43,709 nt of DNA from Alphaproteobacteria bacterium. Its GTDB lineage: Bacteria > Pseudomonadota > Alphaproteobacteria > Rhodobacterales > Rhodobacteraceae. The stretch covers positions 1-43,709 of the forward strand of contig JAUHYC010000033.1 in the NCBI GenBank assembly GCA_030426685.1, written 5' to 3'. The notes under the pieces were generated by a model. It was given only the letters and a program-made list of their open reading frames with translations. It was not told the DNA's origin and did no database searches. This document shows, piece after piece, positions 7,453-15,842 of this stretch. The stretch's first letter is position 1. Every line of letters begins with the position of its first letter. Made by a program: the position numbers and the translations under genes.

Positions 7453-8637
7453 TTATTGGACAACCCTTAGTGGCGCTGCGCGCACGTCTTTGCGTACAGC
7501 GCGCGCTAGACGCGCTGCGACTGATCCCGCCGCCCGTTGCACCGCATCATCTGCCAGATGGGCATAGCGCAGGGTCGTGGTTAGGTTCTTATGGCCCATA
7601 ATTTCTTTCAGGGTGAACGGGTCGATCCCGTCTTTCATCGCCACCGAGGCATATGTGTGCCGCAGGTCATGTATACGGACGTCTTCCAGACCTGCCGCCT
7701 TACGTATACGCCGCCACGGCTTTTGCAGGTTGTTGAGCGGTGCGGTATCTGACCCGCCTAATATGACGTAGGGGTTGCCGGGTTGCCGGGGCAATTCCAT
7801 CAGGATGTCATAGGCTTCCCTCGGCAGAGGAATGCGGCGGCGGCCGGTTTTGCTGTCCGGCAATTCCAGATGGTGCGAGGTTACATATTCCCAGCGTAGC
7901 GTCAGAATCTCACTGAGACGGCATCCAGTGTAAATCAGTAATAGGAGGGCCGAAACCACGTACACTGTCTCTGTACCGTCTTCCAGCGCCTGTGCTAGCA
8001 CTTCACCGAGCCTTATTTGCTCCGCGTCTGACAAGTAGCGTTTCTTCTCTTCTTCGCGAAATTTATTGATCCGGCGCGCGGGGTTTGATCCGGGTTGCCG
8101 CAATCCCCAATCCTCAGCCAGATTGAACAGTTTCGACAACATCGCCGCCGCCCGGTTGGCCTGATAGGGGGTTTCGCGCAGCCCGTGATGAAAGGCCACC
8201 ACGTCGGCGCGGGTCACCTCTGCAATCGGGATGGGGCCAAGCTTGGGCCGAATGAACCGGCGAATGACGCTGTGATAGTCGCGGGCCGTGGTTGGCTTGC
8301 AATGTTGGTCGACATATTCCTCTAGGAACCGGTCACAGAGGCCTGCAACGGTTGGTGCGCGCCGCTTGGCCTGTTTTTCGGCGGAAGGGTCCGACCCTCG
8401 TGCAACGTCGCCCAGAAGCTGTTTGGCCTGTGTTCGCGCTTCCTCGGCTGTTAGAACGCCGTGCTGGCCGATGGTGATCCGCCTAGTGCGGCGTCCGGCC
8501 CGATACTGAACCAAATAGGTCTTCTTGCCGGAGGGATAGACCCGCAGCCCAAAGCCGCGCATGTCCCGGTCCCAGACAAGGTACTCCTTGGCCTCAACGG
8601 CAAGGCCCTCGATAGCGCGTTTGGTCAGTTTGAACAT
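7453..8637 (-). CDS. Tyrosine-type site-specific integrase, P4 type
   Basis: This 394-aa phage integrase inserts and excises the element at a tRNA gene. The N-terminal DUF4102-like arm-binding domain (residues 1-90, with GLRVYPSGKKTYLVQYR) marks it as P4/CP4-like. A core-binding domain follows (about 95-185). The catalytic domain (about 205-375) has the full active-site set: Arg240 in YTGCRLSEIL, Lys263 in SKTGRRR, His323 and Arg326 in HDLRHTYAS, His349 in MGHKN and the nucleophile Tyr358 in TLRYAHL. The gene ends facing the element and starts 181 bases from the tRNA-Lys 3' fragment at 8819, the usual place for an integrase at its attachment site. It appears intact and so potentially active. 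Repeated GCTTCCG half-sites just upstream may control it. Confidence 0.95.
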   Translation of the reverse strand: MFKLTKRAIEGLAVEAKEYLVWDRDMRGFGLRVYPSGKKTYLVQYRAGRRTRRITIGQHGVLTAEEARTQAKQLLGDVARGSDPSAEKQAKRRAPTVAGLCDRFLEEYVDQHCKPTTARDYHSVIRRFIRPKLGPIPIAEVTRADVVAFHHGLRETPYQANRAAAMLSKLFNLAEDWGLRQPGSNPARRINKFREEEKKRYLSDAEQIRLGEVLAQALEDGTETVYVVSALLLLIYTGCRLSEILTLRWEYVTSHHLELPDSKTGRRRIPLPREAYDILMELPRQPGNPYVILGGSDTAPLNNLQKPWRRIRKAAGLEDVRIHDLRHTYASVAMKDGIDPFTLKEIMGHKNLTTTLRYAHLADDAVQRAAGSVAARLARAVRKDVRAAPLRVVQ

Positions 8638-8653
8638 ATCCAGAACACTCCTT

Positions 8654-8687
8654 GCTTCCGGCCGGCTTCCGGAAGCTATACGGAAGC
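8654..8687. promoter_or_regulatory. Repeated GCTTCCG half-sites upstream of the integrase
   Basis: Copies of gcttccg in both directions occur at 8654-8661 (gcttccgg), in the perfect 12-base palindrome gcttccggaagc at 8665-8676, and at 8681-8687 (cggaagc). They start 17 bases upstream of the integrase start codon. The spacing of about 11-16 bases fits binding on one face of the helix. This is a candidate integrase operator or an arm-type site. Confidence 0.45.
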
Positions 8688-8818
8688 AAATGGCGGCGAA
8701 TTCTGGAGTAATTCATGAAATGACGGAGCAACGTGGGTCAACGTAAATATATGTTTTTGCTTTATTTTTGTTAGTGTGGCGAATCTTGGAGAAATACAGC
8801 GAAATGGCTCTGACCGTT

Positions 8819-8863
8819 CTTTTAATCAGTGGGTCGCAGGTTCGAATCCTGCACGGCTCACCA
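8819..8863 (+). other. Displaced tRNA-Lys 3' half (att site of the element)
   Basis: These 45 bases match the 3' half of a tRNA-Lys(TTT). They begin at the anticodon loop cttttaa and include the T-arm core ggttcgaatcc and the acceptor 3' end with CCA. The 5' half is absent: the bases before 8819 form no D-arm or acceptor partner. P4-type integrases recombine in the anticodon loop or T-arm, so this is the displaced copy left when the element inserted in a tRNA-Lys gene. The reconstituted tRNA-Lys should lie on the plus strand beyond the left edge of the window. The fragment marks the right border of the element. Confidence 0.8.
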
Positions 8864-9229
8864 CTTTTTTCAAAGGGTTAGCAAGAATAGGCGGGATTTT
8901 CTCACGCCTAAAGCAACCACCTAGCAACCACGCGGTATAGATTGGCGTAGAAACGTGTAGAAAACCGTTTCGTTGATCGCGTTGATATCCACTTTGGGTA
9001 AGTTTGTAAGACATTGTTATTTTGATGCTTTTTGAAGGTTTGAAGAGTTTTTGGTACCGTGACAATGTACTGGGTGGCCATTGGCTGTCGCCTGCAACTT
9101 CCAACAAATGGCGGCAGCCACGAATTTTGACAGTCGGTGTCGGGAGGCTGGCCAGTGATTTGCGCCGACCGTTGGACGTGTCCACCCGGAGATGATCGCC
9201 GCATCCAACGTGTGATGACCGTAAGGGGA
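8864..9229. other. Gene-poor stretch after the attachment site
   Basis: No gene is recognised here. The six T after the tRNA fragment (8865-8870) may be the original tRNA-Lys terminator. The remaining DNA is broken in all frames and probably represents decayed material beside the integration hot spot. It runs into the istB remnant. Confidence 0.4.
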
Positions 9230-9480
9230 TCAGGTCTCTGCCGACTTTGCCTCCCTTTCAAGACGGCCCGCCCTGAGGGATTTACCCTTCAACTCGAATT
9301 GCTCACTGGTATGCACAAGGCGATCCATAATGGCATCTGCCGTTGCATCACCGCCGAGATAGTCGTGCCATTTCGCAACCGGCATTTGCGCGGAAACGAT
9401 TGTTCTGCGTCGACCGACCCTGTCCTCTAGCAAGTTGAGCAGGTCGATCCTTGCCCCTTGCGCCAGCTCTTCGAGTCCTG
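9230..9480 (-). pseudogene. istB: IS21-family istB remnant
   Basis: The minus-strand frame encodes the C-terminal part of an IstB helper ATPase. LLEDRVGRRRTIVSAQMPVAKWHD, then DATADAIMDRLVHTSEQFELKGKSLR, match the end of the IstB AAA+ domain: the sensor-1 block (TIVSAQ) and the helix ending in LKGKS(L/M)R. Upstream codons read ARIDLLNLLEDR, and the Walker B segment expected just before is missing, so an internal deletion is likely in addition to loss of the N-terminal half. No istA and no terminal inverted repeats are seen. The fragment cannot be functional and records an older insertion next to the tRNA-Lys site. Confidence 0.75.
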
Positions 9481-9663
9481 ACCCTAATTAGTAAAATTTT
9501 CGTTAGTGTGATCTGCTTCACTGTCACGGGCTTTGGCGATGGTGCAGAGTGAATTTATTCCGATGAGGATAGAAGGTCAGTCTCGGATATATCGAAAGTT
9601 GTAGCCCGTTTTGTTTTAGATAGTATTCGAGGGGGCGAGATTGATCATTCTGTCCGATTGAGG

Positions 9664-9694
9664 CGGGGCGCAGCTGAATTCCAGCCGCGCCCCG
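9664..9694 (-). terminator. Hairpin after the cyclase gene
   Basis: The 8-bp arms cggggcgc (9664-9671) and gcgccccg (9687-9694) have an inner gctg/cagc pair. The hairpin lies about 10 bases beyond the cyclase stop codon. The T-run (tttt) follows on the plus strand only, so it is a weak intrinsic terminator for the cyclase, or a bidirectional one. Confidence 0.45.
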
Positions 9695-9703
9695 TTTTCA
9701 CAT

Positions 9704-11938
9704 CTATTCGGCAGCTTTTCCTGCACCGTTGTGATGGCTGAAGACTGCCATGCCGGCCTGCGTCTCGGCCCGGAAATCCGCCGTGCGCCCCGGTATCGCC
9801 CGGTAGAAGTTGCCAAGTCCGGGTTCGACCTCTGAGGCCAGTTTTGTACACGCGTCGCAGAGATCTGAAATGACAGGCATCGGTGCGCGGTCGCGAATGG
9901 CGGTCAACATACGGTCATGTGCTGCCATCAAGGCCAGAAATTCCTCGGTGCCCGCCAAGTCCCGATCGCCGACCAGCACAAAAACAGGTTCGGGTTCGCT
10001 TTTGCCCTTGAGATCGACAAACCCTGCCTCCAACAGCGCCAAATCGGATTTCGTCGCCTGCTGTACCGTTTGTGAAACTAGGATGTCATAATCCACATGG
10101 CGGCAATTCTGTTCGATCCGGGCAGCCACATTCACCACATCACCAATAACAGTGTAGTTGAAGCGGCTGCGCGATCCGATATTTCCGACACAGGCCGATC
10201 CTGTCGCACATCCCGTGGCCAACGCAATCGCAGGATGGTCCCGCATGATGGGCGATTCGTTGAAGGCTCGCAAAGCGCCCCGCATTTTCAATGCCGCAAG
10301 CGCGGCTCGGCACGGGTGGTCCGCCACCGGCAACGGCGCGTTCCAGAATGCCATCACCGCATCACCGATAAACTTGTCGATGGTTCCCCGCTCGTCCAGT
10401 ATCTGATCCCCGATCTCCGAAAAAAGTTCGTTCAGCAAAGCCACCAGATCGGTCGCCGATACCGATTCCGAAAGGGGCGTGAACCCGCGGATATCCGAGA
10501 ACATCACGGTGATTTCCTGCGACTCACCCCCCAGTTGCAGTTGATGGCCGTTGGCCTCCATCTCGTCCAGAATTTCGGACGCCACATAATGCGAAAAGGT
10601 GTTGCGGATCACCCGTTTTTCCCGCTCGGTCGAGACAAATAGATACCCCGCCAACAACCCGAAATTCGCCATGCCTCCGGCCAGTGGGAACGTGGCATCA
10701 AACAGGACGGACTGATTCTGAAACGCCAGCCAGCTGATTGCCATAACAACTGCAGCAGCCACACCGCCCGCGATGAACGAAGCGACCGCTCCGAAACTGG
10801 ACATTACGCCGATAACGATGAGACCCAGCAGAATAAAGGACAACAACTCAAGTGCAGATGTCACATCAGATCTGCTCAACATCTCATCTGCCAGTATCTG
10901 TTCAAGTATCTGAGCGTGGATTGATACGCCCGGAACCGTTTCACCCAACGCTGTTTGGTGCCTATCAAACAGACCCGCCGCCGATGTGCCCACCAGAATG
11001 ATACGACCCTCGATCTCTGAACGCAGCGCTGGGTCGTTCGGGTTCTGCAATATTGCGTTGGCTGACAGGTATAAATCTGGCTGGTCTCGCCTGTATCTGA
11101 CCCAAACCTCACCATTCTCGGTGGTTGGCAAGCGGAAATCTCCAAGCTCGACCGCAAATACGATACCGTCCTCGTCCGAAGAGCCCTCAACCAGAATGTA
11201 AGGTGCATCCAGAGCAACTCTCAAAGCCTCGATACTCAACGCAGGCAATGCCCCGTCTGGTCCACCCCACAGCGCCGGAACACGTCGCACGACACCCATG
11301 CCCCCGATAGGTGAAACATTTACGCCACCGATTCCGGCAGCACTGCGGTCAAGGGGCGGGGCAATTGGTGTCCAGTAGGGTACAGAGACCAACCCCGCAG
11401 TTGGGTTCTCTCCGATCTCGACGATACCGGCTTTCGAGCTTACCTGGCTTCCTTCCTGAGAGGTTCGCGCGGCAGTACCCATCACGACCGGCCAGTGAGC
11501 GACCTCCAACCCGAACAAGACATCGTAATCTAGTTTTTCCGCGTGGCGCTCGACGGTCAAAATTCCATCAAGCGCCGGATCATTTAGCAAACGCGCGGGC
11601 GAGTACCTGTCAGGCTCTACAAACAACATATCAAAGGCAATCGCAGCTGCGCCGTTTTCTCCGAGGGTTTGAACCATCTGTGCCAACAAGGTGCGCGGCC
11701 AGGGCCATTGCCCCCAGTTTGCTAACGATTGTTCGTCTATATCCAGAACCCGGATAGGTAGATCGGGGTTGTATTCCCTTGGCGAAATGCGCTGAAGAAT
11801 ATCAAAGTAGATCAGCCGAGACATTTGAATAGGGTACGGATCCGCCACCCGGACGAAGCAGCCCAACAGGATTAATCCCAACCCCACCAGGCGAAAAATC
11901 AATCGTCGTCCCAATTTGTCTTTGATCTTACCCGCCAC
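9704..11938 (-). CDS. CHASE2-domain class III adenylate cyclase
   Basis: This 744-aa membrane enzyme makes cyclic AMP from ATP. After an N-terminal membrane span (about 14-30) comes a periplasmic CHASE2 sensor domain (about 40-350). Three membrane spans follow (about 363-383, 385-406, 415-435), then the cytoplasmic cyclase domain (about 470-640). The metal-binding aspartates are Asp482 (MFSDIRGFT) and Asp526 (IDKFIGDAVMAFW). Lys522 and Asp600 (TVIGDVVNVAARIEQ) are the ATP-specifying pair, and Asn603 and Arg607 complete the active site, so it should be active and an adenylate rather than guanylate cyclase. It is the second gene after a FecR-domain protein gene, with a short gap and the same strand. 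That pairing is common in proteobacteria and suggests that the secreted FecR protein and the CHASE2 domain sense the same envelope signal. Confidence 0.9.
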   Translation of the reverse strand: MAGKIKDKLGRRLIFRLVGLGLILLGCFVRVADPYPIQMSRLIYFDILQRISPREYNPDLPIRVLDIDEQSLANWGQWPWPRTLLAQMVQTLGENGAAAIAFDMLFVEPDRYSPARLLNDPALDGILTVERHAEKLDYDVLFGLEVAHWPVVMGTAARTSQEGSQVSSKAGIVEIGENPTAGLVSVPYWTPIAPPLDRSAAGIGGVNVSPIGGMGVVRRVPALWGGPDGALPALSIEALRVALDAPYILVEGSSDEDGIVFAVELGDFRLPTTENGEVWVRYRRDQPDLYLSANAILQNPNDPALRSEIEGRIILVGTSAAGLFDRHQTALGETVPGVSIHAQILEQILADEMLSRSDVTSALELLSFILLGLIVIGVMSSFGAVASFIAGGVAAAVVMAISWLAFQNQSVLFDATFPLAGGMANFGLLAGYLFVSTEREKRVIRNTFSHYVASEILDEMEANGHQLQLGGESQEITVMFSDIRGFTPLSESVSATDLVALLNELFSEIGDQILDERGTIDKFIGDAVMAFWNAPLPVADHPCRAALAALKMRGALRAFNESPIMRDHPAIALATGCATGSACVGNIGSRSRFNYTVIGDVVNVAARIEQNCRHVDYDILVSQTVQQATKSDLALLEAGFVDLKGKSEPEPVFVLVGDRDLAGTEEFLALMAAHDRMLTAIRDRAPMPVISDLCDACTKLASEVEPGLGNFYRAIPGRTADFRAETQAGMAVFSHHNGAGKAAE

Positions 11939-11985
11939 GGTCGCCTCCCTGGCGCAGGGGGAAAAGAGAATTCGCTTTGATATGC

Positions 11986-12945
11986 CTACCAGCCTGCGGT
12001 TGCCGTCACCCCACCCGCTGTGGCGGTGGCCCTTGCACCCGAACCTGTCCCACCTCCACCGGTCGGGTCGGCCGAGACATTCAGTCCGCCGGAACTCACC
12101 CCGGCCCCGGATGACGATAAACCACCCGTTTCAGCCCGGGCACTGGGGTTTTCACCCGGGTCCGGACGCTCAGGCGATGGTGCTTCGTCGCGTGCCGGTG
12201 CTTCGGTGCGGGCCGCAATCTCGCGGCGACGATCCGGGCGGGGATCAGGCCGTTCCTCAATTCGGGGTGCCAGCGCCGTCCTGTTCGAGCACCCTTCGGC
12301 ACTGACCTGAAACGGCGGCAAAAGGTTCTGCTGAGACCGGATGAACGGAAAGCCCCCTTCAAGAGCCTTGTCATATTGCGCCTGATCGGCCGGACGCCCG
12401 ACCTGACCATCCGAACGGGTGGCGAACATGCTGCATTGGCGGCTCGCAGACCGGCAGGACCCGCGCCGCCCGCACATCTGTACGGTGCCCTCGATCACCA
12501 GCATCGCGCTTTGGTTTTGCGAGGTGATCCACATATCGAAGGTCGTGCCCCGTACTGCCATCGTGGCCGTCGGCGTCTTGATCGAATAGGCGCGTTTGCG
12601 GCTTTTGCCCGAGATGAACCGGAAGCTGCCCCCCAGCGCCTGAACGGTAAAGTTCTTGGCTTTGCGATTTCCGCGCAACATCGAAACATCCAAAATCATG
12701 CGCGCATTCGGACCCACCGCAATTTTGGTCTCATCTACAAACAAAAGCTGCACGATCCCCGTCCTGTTGGTCGAGATGGTATCGCCCGAGGTCACCTCCA
12801 TCCCTTCGTGCAGACGAATCTTCTTGCCGGCACGGATCACATCCGCACCTTGCTTGACGCTCAGAACCTTCCCGATTGACGCGACCGCCGAAGTTGGCAT
12901 CGCAGTTAGAACCATGAAAACAAATAACAACTTCAACCAGGCCAA
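11986..12945 (-). CDS. Exported FecR-domain protein
   Basis: This protein of about 319 aa has an N-terminal signal peptide (WLKLLFVFMVLTAMPTSAVAS) and a periplasmic FecR domain (about residues 35-150). The domain has the typical EVTSGDTISTNRTGIVQLLFVDETKIAVGPNA block and the TPTATMAVRGTTFDM block. The C-terminal third is Pro/Arg/Glu-rich and then Gly/Ala/Thr-rich, and looks disordered. No ATG is well placed. TTG at 12945 is preferred because GGGGA lies six bases upstream; TTG at 12966 is also possible. The cyclase gene starts 47 bases after its stop, so the two form an operon. FecR-type domains without a sigma factor partner are usual beside CHASE2 cyclases. The role is probably envelope sensing or peptidoglycan-associated scaffolding, by inference. 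Confidence 0.85.
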   Translation of the reverse strand: MAWLKLLFVFMVLTAMPTSAVASIGKVLSVKQGADVIRAGKKIRLHEGMEVTSGDTISTNRTGIVQLLFVDETKIAVGPNARMILDVSMLRGNRKAKNFTVQALGGSFRFISGKSRKRAYSIKTPTATMAVRGTTFDMWITSQNQSAMLVIEGTVQMCGRRGSCRSASRQCSMFATRSDGQVGRPADQAQYDKALEGGFPFIRSQQNLLPPFQVSAEGCSNRTALAPRIEERPDPRPDRRREIAARTEAPARDEAPSPERPDPGENPSARAETGGLSSSGAGVSSGGLNVSADPTGGGGTGSGARATATAGGVTATAGW

Positions 12946-13251
12946 ACCAAAGTCCCCTTCCCCCAAAAGGTTCCCACCGGGGGTTTACAATCCCCGCGCC
13001 CGATATCTGTCACCTCAGAATGCTAATTCTGGATAGTCATGCAATCTTTTAAATCTAAGCAAATATGCGCCGAAACAGGCAAATTTTGCAAGCATTCGGT
13101 TTTCACAACCCTTTTTGGTTCCTTCAGAACCCGGAGTTTTGGCCGGCTTGTTCGTCGGTTGTGGCGCATTTTCTATCGGATTTCAGAAAATTGTTCGCAG
13201 CAGGGAAAATCACCTTGTATCCGGATGACCGCCAAGGATATACCGGCCAGC

Positions 13252-13341
13252 GGAGACGTGGCCGAGTGGTCGAAGGCGCTCCCCTGCTAAGGGAGTAGGC
13301 GGGAAACCGTCTCGAGGGTTCGAATCCCTTCGTCTCCGCCA
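13252..13341 (+). tRNA. tRNA-Ser(GCT)
   Basis: This is a complete 90-base class II tRNA including the encoded CCA. The acceptor stem is ggagacg/cgtctcc, the anticodon loop ctgctaa has anticodon GCT at 13286-13288, the long variable arm (taggcgggaaaccgtctc) is typical of tRNA-Ser, and the T-arm is gagggttcgaatccctt. It reads serine AGC and AGT codons. It stands alone and the flanks show no att duplication. Confidence 0.97.
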
Positions 13342-13847
13342 TATACCATTGTACTTAAATCATATTTTGAGATCTTATTAGAGATATCCGCCCAAAAGTC
13401 GGCCATTCCAAACCTGTTTAGTTACAACTTGATGTAACGGATGAATCAGCTCAGCCGCAGTTCACCGGCACTTTGGCCATCATTGTCGTCAATGGGATCC
13501 TGTACATTGCTGGGGAATGGGTCGCGACCGACCGAAGGCTATATGGGCTAGTAGACGATAGAACAGTTGAACTCGGTTTCTTTGGCCTGCCTGTCTATCC
13601 TCAACCGTTTGACGCTTTCACCATTTCGCAACGGTCTCTGCGGTGATGCGAGGCTCATGGCTCAACTCAGCGTTTGAAGCCTGCGAGCGATGAATTGTTG
13701 CTCAGATGGCGTGCGTTCCTACTCATCATTTGCTGGGTAAACGACTACGGGGCTGCGGTGCTTGGTGCTGGCGTGACGTATCTGTTCCGTGGGGCGTCCT
13801 CCCATTCCATCGAATGCATCGCACCATCAAACCTTGGGATTAAACAC
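13342..13847. other. Gene-poor stretch after tRNA-Ser
   Basis: No gene is recognised in these 506 bases. One plus-strand frame stays open to a stop at 13644-13646 and would encode a hydrophobic stretch (GTLAIIVVNGILYIAGEW) and a tail from about 13461. It lacks an ATG and a ribosome binding site, so it may be a remnant of a membrane-protein gene. The rest is broken in all frames. Confidence 0.4.
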
Positions 13848-14732
13848 CTAGCTCCGCCGCCCGCGCCACAGGATATAAAGGCCCGATGCCACGATCAGTG
13901 CGCTGCCGACCCACATGGTCTGGTCGAGGTGTTCGCCAAACAAAACCACGCCGAGTGCCACACCGAACAACAGGCGGGAATAGCGGAACGGCGTGACAGC
14001 GGAAACCTCGCCCGTGCGCATGGCCTTCATCAACGCGGCATAGGCGGTGGTGCCCATCAGGATAGCCCCGCCTATATGCAGGCTGGTGTGAGAGTTCAGC
14101 GGTGCCATCGCTATACCCTCCCAGAAGCGATAAACCAGACCGGCCACCACGATGCAGAGAAACCCGTAGAAACCCAACACCTCGGTGCTCAATGATGGAG
14201 GAGCCGCTCTGCTAGCCAGATCGCGTCCGGCAAAGCCAAGCATACCCAGCACAGCGAACACGGACAGGATCGAGAAACTGTCTCCTGTCGGTTGGATAAT
14301 GATCACAACACCGATCAGACCGATCAGAATGGCGCTCCACCGCCGCCAGCCAACGGTTTCACCAAAAAACAACGCAGCACCTGCGACCACGACCAGAGGT
14401 GTGGCCTGCAGAATGACCGTGGCCGAGGACAGGGGTGTGAGCGCGATGGCCAATACATAGAACAGTCGTCCGAGAATTTCGAAAAACACTCGCACCTTCA
14501 TCGGTCGTGACAACACATCCGGCTGAAACAGCCGCGCCCCGCGCTGCAACGCCACGGCAGCAAAGACCATGGCACCGCCTGAGCCAAACAGAACCAGAAC
14601 CTGCCAGATCGGCAGGGCGGCAGTCGCGCCCTTCAGCAACGCATCCTCAAGCGCGAACAGGGCCATGGCGGCAATCATCCAGGCGCTGCCGATCAGGTTT
14701 GATCGGGGATCGGTGAGGATATGGGTCGTCAT
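13848..14732 (-). CDS. EamA/DMT family transporter
   Basis: This 294-aa inner-membrane protein has about ten predicted spans in two EamA halves (roughly 12-140 and 150-285), the drug/metabolite transporter layout. A loop GWRRWSAILIGLIGVVIIIQPTGD closes the first half, and SAVTPFRYSRLLFGVALGVVLFGEHLD in the second half is the usual conserved block. Substrate cannot be told from sequence; relatives export amino acids, nucleosides or drugs. The ATG at 14732 is chosen because the extension to 14849 is charged, has no membrane character and lacks support. GGAAAG lies about 13 bases upstream. It is divergent from pgsA. Confidence 0.85.
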   Translation of the reverse strand: MTTHILTDPRSNLIGSAWMIAAMALFALEDALLKGATAALPIWQVLVLFGSGGAMVFAAVALQRGARLFQPDVLSRPMKVRVFFEILGRLFYVLAIALTPLSSATVILQATPLVVVAGAALFFGETVGWRRWSAILIGLIGVVIIIQPTGDSFSILSVFAVLGMLGFAGRDLASRAAPPSLSTEVLGFYGFLCIVVAGLVYRFWEGIAMAPLNSHTSLHIGGAILMGTTAYAALMKAMRTGEVSAVTPFRYSRLLFGVALGVVLFGEHLDQTMWVGSALIVASGLYILWRGRRS

Positions 14733-14920
14733 TATCTGAAATCGCTTTCCGGCCTGGCCACGCGTCAATCTGACGGCAATGCGCCCGCACGCCAAGAGGT
14801 AACCAGGTGAGAGTTTGCGGTTGCGACCCTTTGACCATCCGAGCTGCAACCGCCTGTGATCGGGTTGGTTTTTTAAGGGGCCATCTTTTATGTCCCGAAC
14901 CGGCGATGTAGTGTCGCGCT

Positions 14921-15589
14921 ATGAAATGGAACCTGCCCAATATCTTGACCATACTCCGCCTGCTGGCGGCGCCGGGTCTTGCCGTAATGTTTCTGTATTT
15001 CACGCGGCCCTACGCGGACTGGTTTGCGCTTATCCTGTTCCTGACGGCTGCGATCACGGATTGGTTCGACGGGTATCTGGCCCGCACGTTGAAGCAGGAA
15101 ACCAAGATCGGCGCCATGCTGGACCCGATCGCCGACAAGGCCATGGTTGTGATCGCGCTCATGATCCTCGTGGGGTATTCGGCCGAACACTGGACACCGT
15201 GGCTGGTGCTGCCCGCCACCGTGATCCTGTTCCGCGAAGTGTTTGTCTCGGGCCTGCGTGAATATCTCGGCGATGTGGCCGGAACATTGAAAGTGACAAA
15301 ACTGGCCAAGTGGAAGACCACAGCGCAGATGGTGGCAATTGCGATCCTGTTTTCGCAGGGGATATTCGAACACCACTTCGTGATGGCAACTTTTGGTATG
15401 GATAACACAACCATCGATCAGGTGCTGACCGGACAGATGGAAGACTTAAACCACATTCGCTGGTATCTGGAAGGTATGTTCTGGTCGGGGCGCATCGGTT
15501 TGTGGCTGCTCTGGCTTGCTGCGGCGCTGACATTGATCACGGGCTATGACTACCTACGTAAAGCCATGCCGCACCTGAAGGAGAGTTAA
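14921..15589 (+). CDS. pgsA: CDP-diacylglycerol-glycerol-3-phosphate 3-phosphatidyltransferase
   Basis: This 222-aa inner-membrane enzyme makes phosphatidylglycerol phosphate from CDP-diacylglycerol and glycerol 3-phosphate, the committed step to phosphatidylglycerol and cardiolipin. The CDP-alcohol phosphotransferase motif D-G-x2-A-R-x8-G-x3-D-x3-D is complete in TDWFDGYLAR...GAMLDPIADK (about residues 46-73). Four to six hydrophobic spans follow the family pattern. The N-terminus MKWNLPNILTILRLLAAP is typical of PgsA. It has an unusually long loop before the last span (about 165-195). It is followed after three bases by moaD, so the three genes pgsA, moaD and moaE are probably co-transcribed, an order seen in many alphaproteobacteria. 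Confidence 0.93.
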   Translation: MKWNLPNILTILRLLAAPGLAVMFLYFTRPYADWFALILFLTAAITDWFDGYLARTLKQETKIGAMLDPIADKAMVVIALMILVGYSAEHWTPWLVLPATVILFREVFVSGLREYLGDVAGTLKVTKLAKWKTTAQMVAIAILFSQGIFEHHFVMATFGMDNTTIDQVLTGQMEDLNHIRWYLEGMFWSGRIGLWLLWLAAALTLITGYDYLRKAMPHLKES

Positions 15590-15592
15590 CCG

Positions 15593-15838
15593 ATGGACGT
15601 GCTGTACTTCGCCTGGGTCCGCGAACGCATCGGCCTGCCGAAAGAAAAGGTCGAGACCGAGGCCGCAACGGTCAACGATCTGGTCGCCGAATTGAGCGCG
15701 CGCGAAGATCGTTACGCTGCCGCCTTTGCTGACCTGTCCGCGCTGCGCGTAGCGCTGGATCAGGAACTGTCGGATTTTGATGCCTCGCTGGCGGGCGTTC
15801 GTGAAGTTGCCTTTTTCCCGCCTATGACCGGTGGCTGA
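15593..15838 (+). CDS. moaD: Molybdopterin synthase small subunit
   Basis: This 81-aa ubiquitin-like sulfur carrier ends in the required Gly-Gly (FFPPMTGG). Its C-terminal glycine becomes a thiocarboxylate that donates sulfur to precursor Z (cyclic pyranopterin monophosphate) to form molybdopterin with MoaE. The length and the VLYFAWVRERIG start are typical of the family. GGAGAG precedes the ATG. Its end abuts the start of moaE, as expected for two subunits made in equal amounts. Confidence 0.95.
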   Translation: MDVLYFAWVRERIGLPKEKVETEAATVNDLVAELSAREDRYAAAFADLSALRVALDQELSDFDASLAGVREVAFFPPMTGG

Positions 15839-15842
15839 CACC

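Noticed and set aside
8819..8863. A functional tRNA-Lys gene
   Set aside because: Only the 3' half is present. No D-arm or 5' acceptor strand can be found before it.
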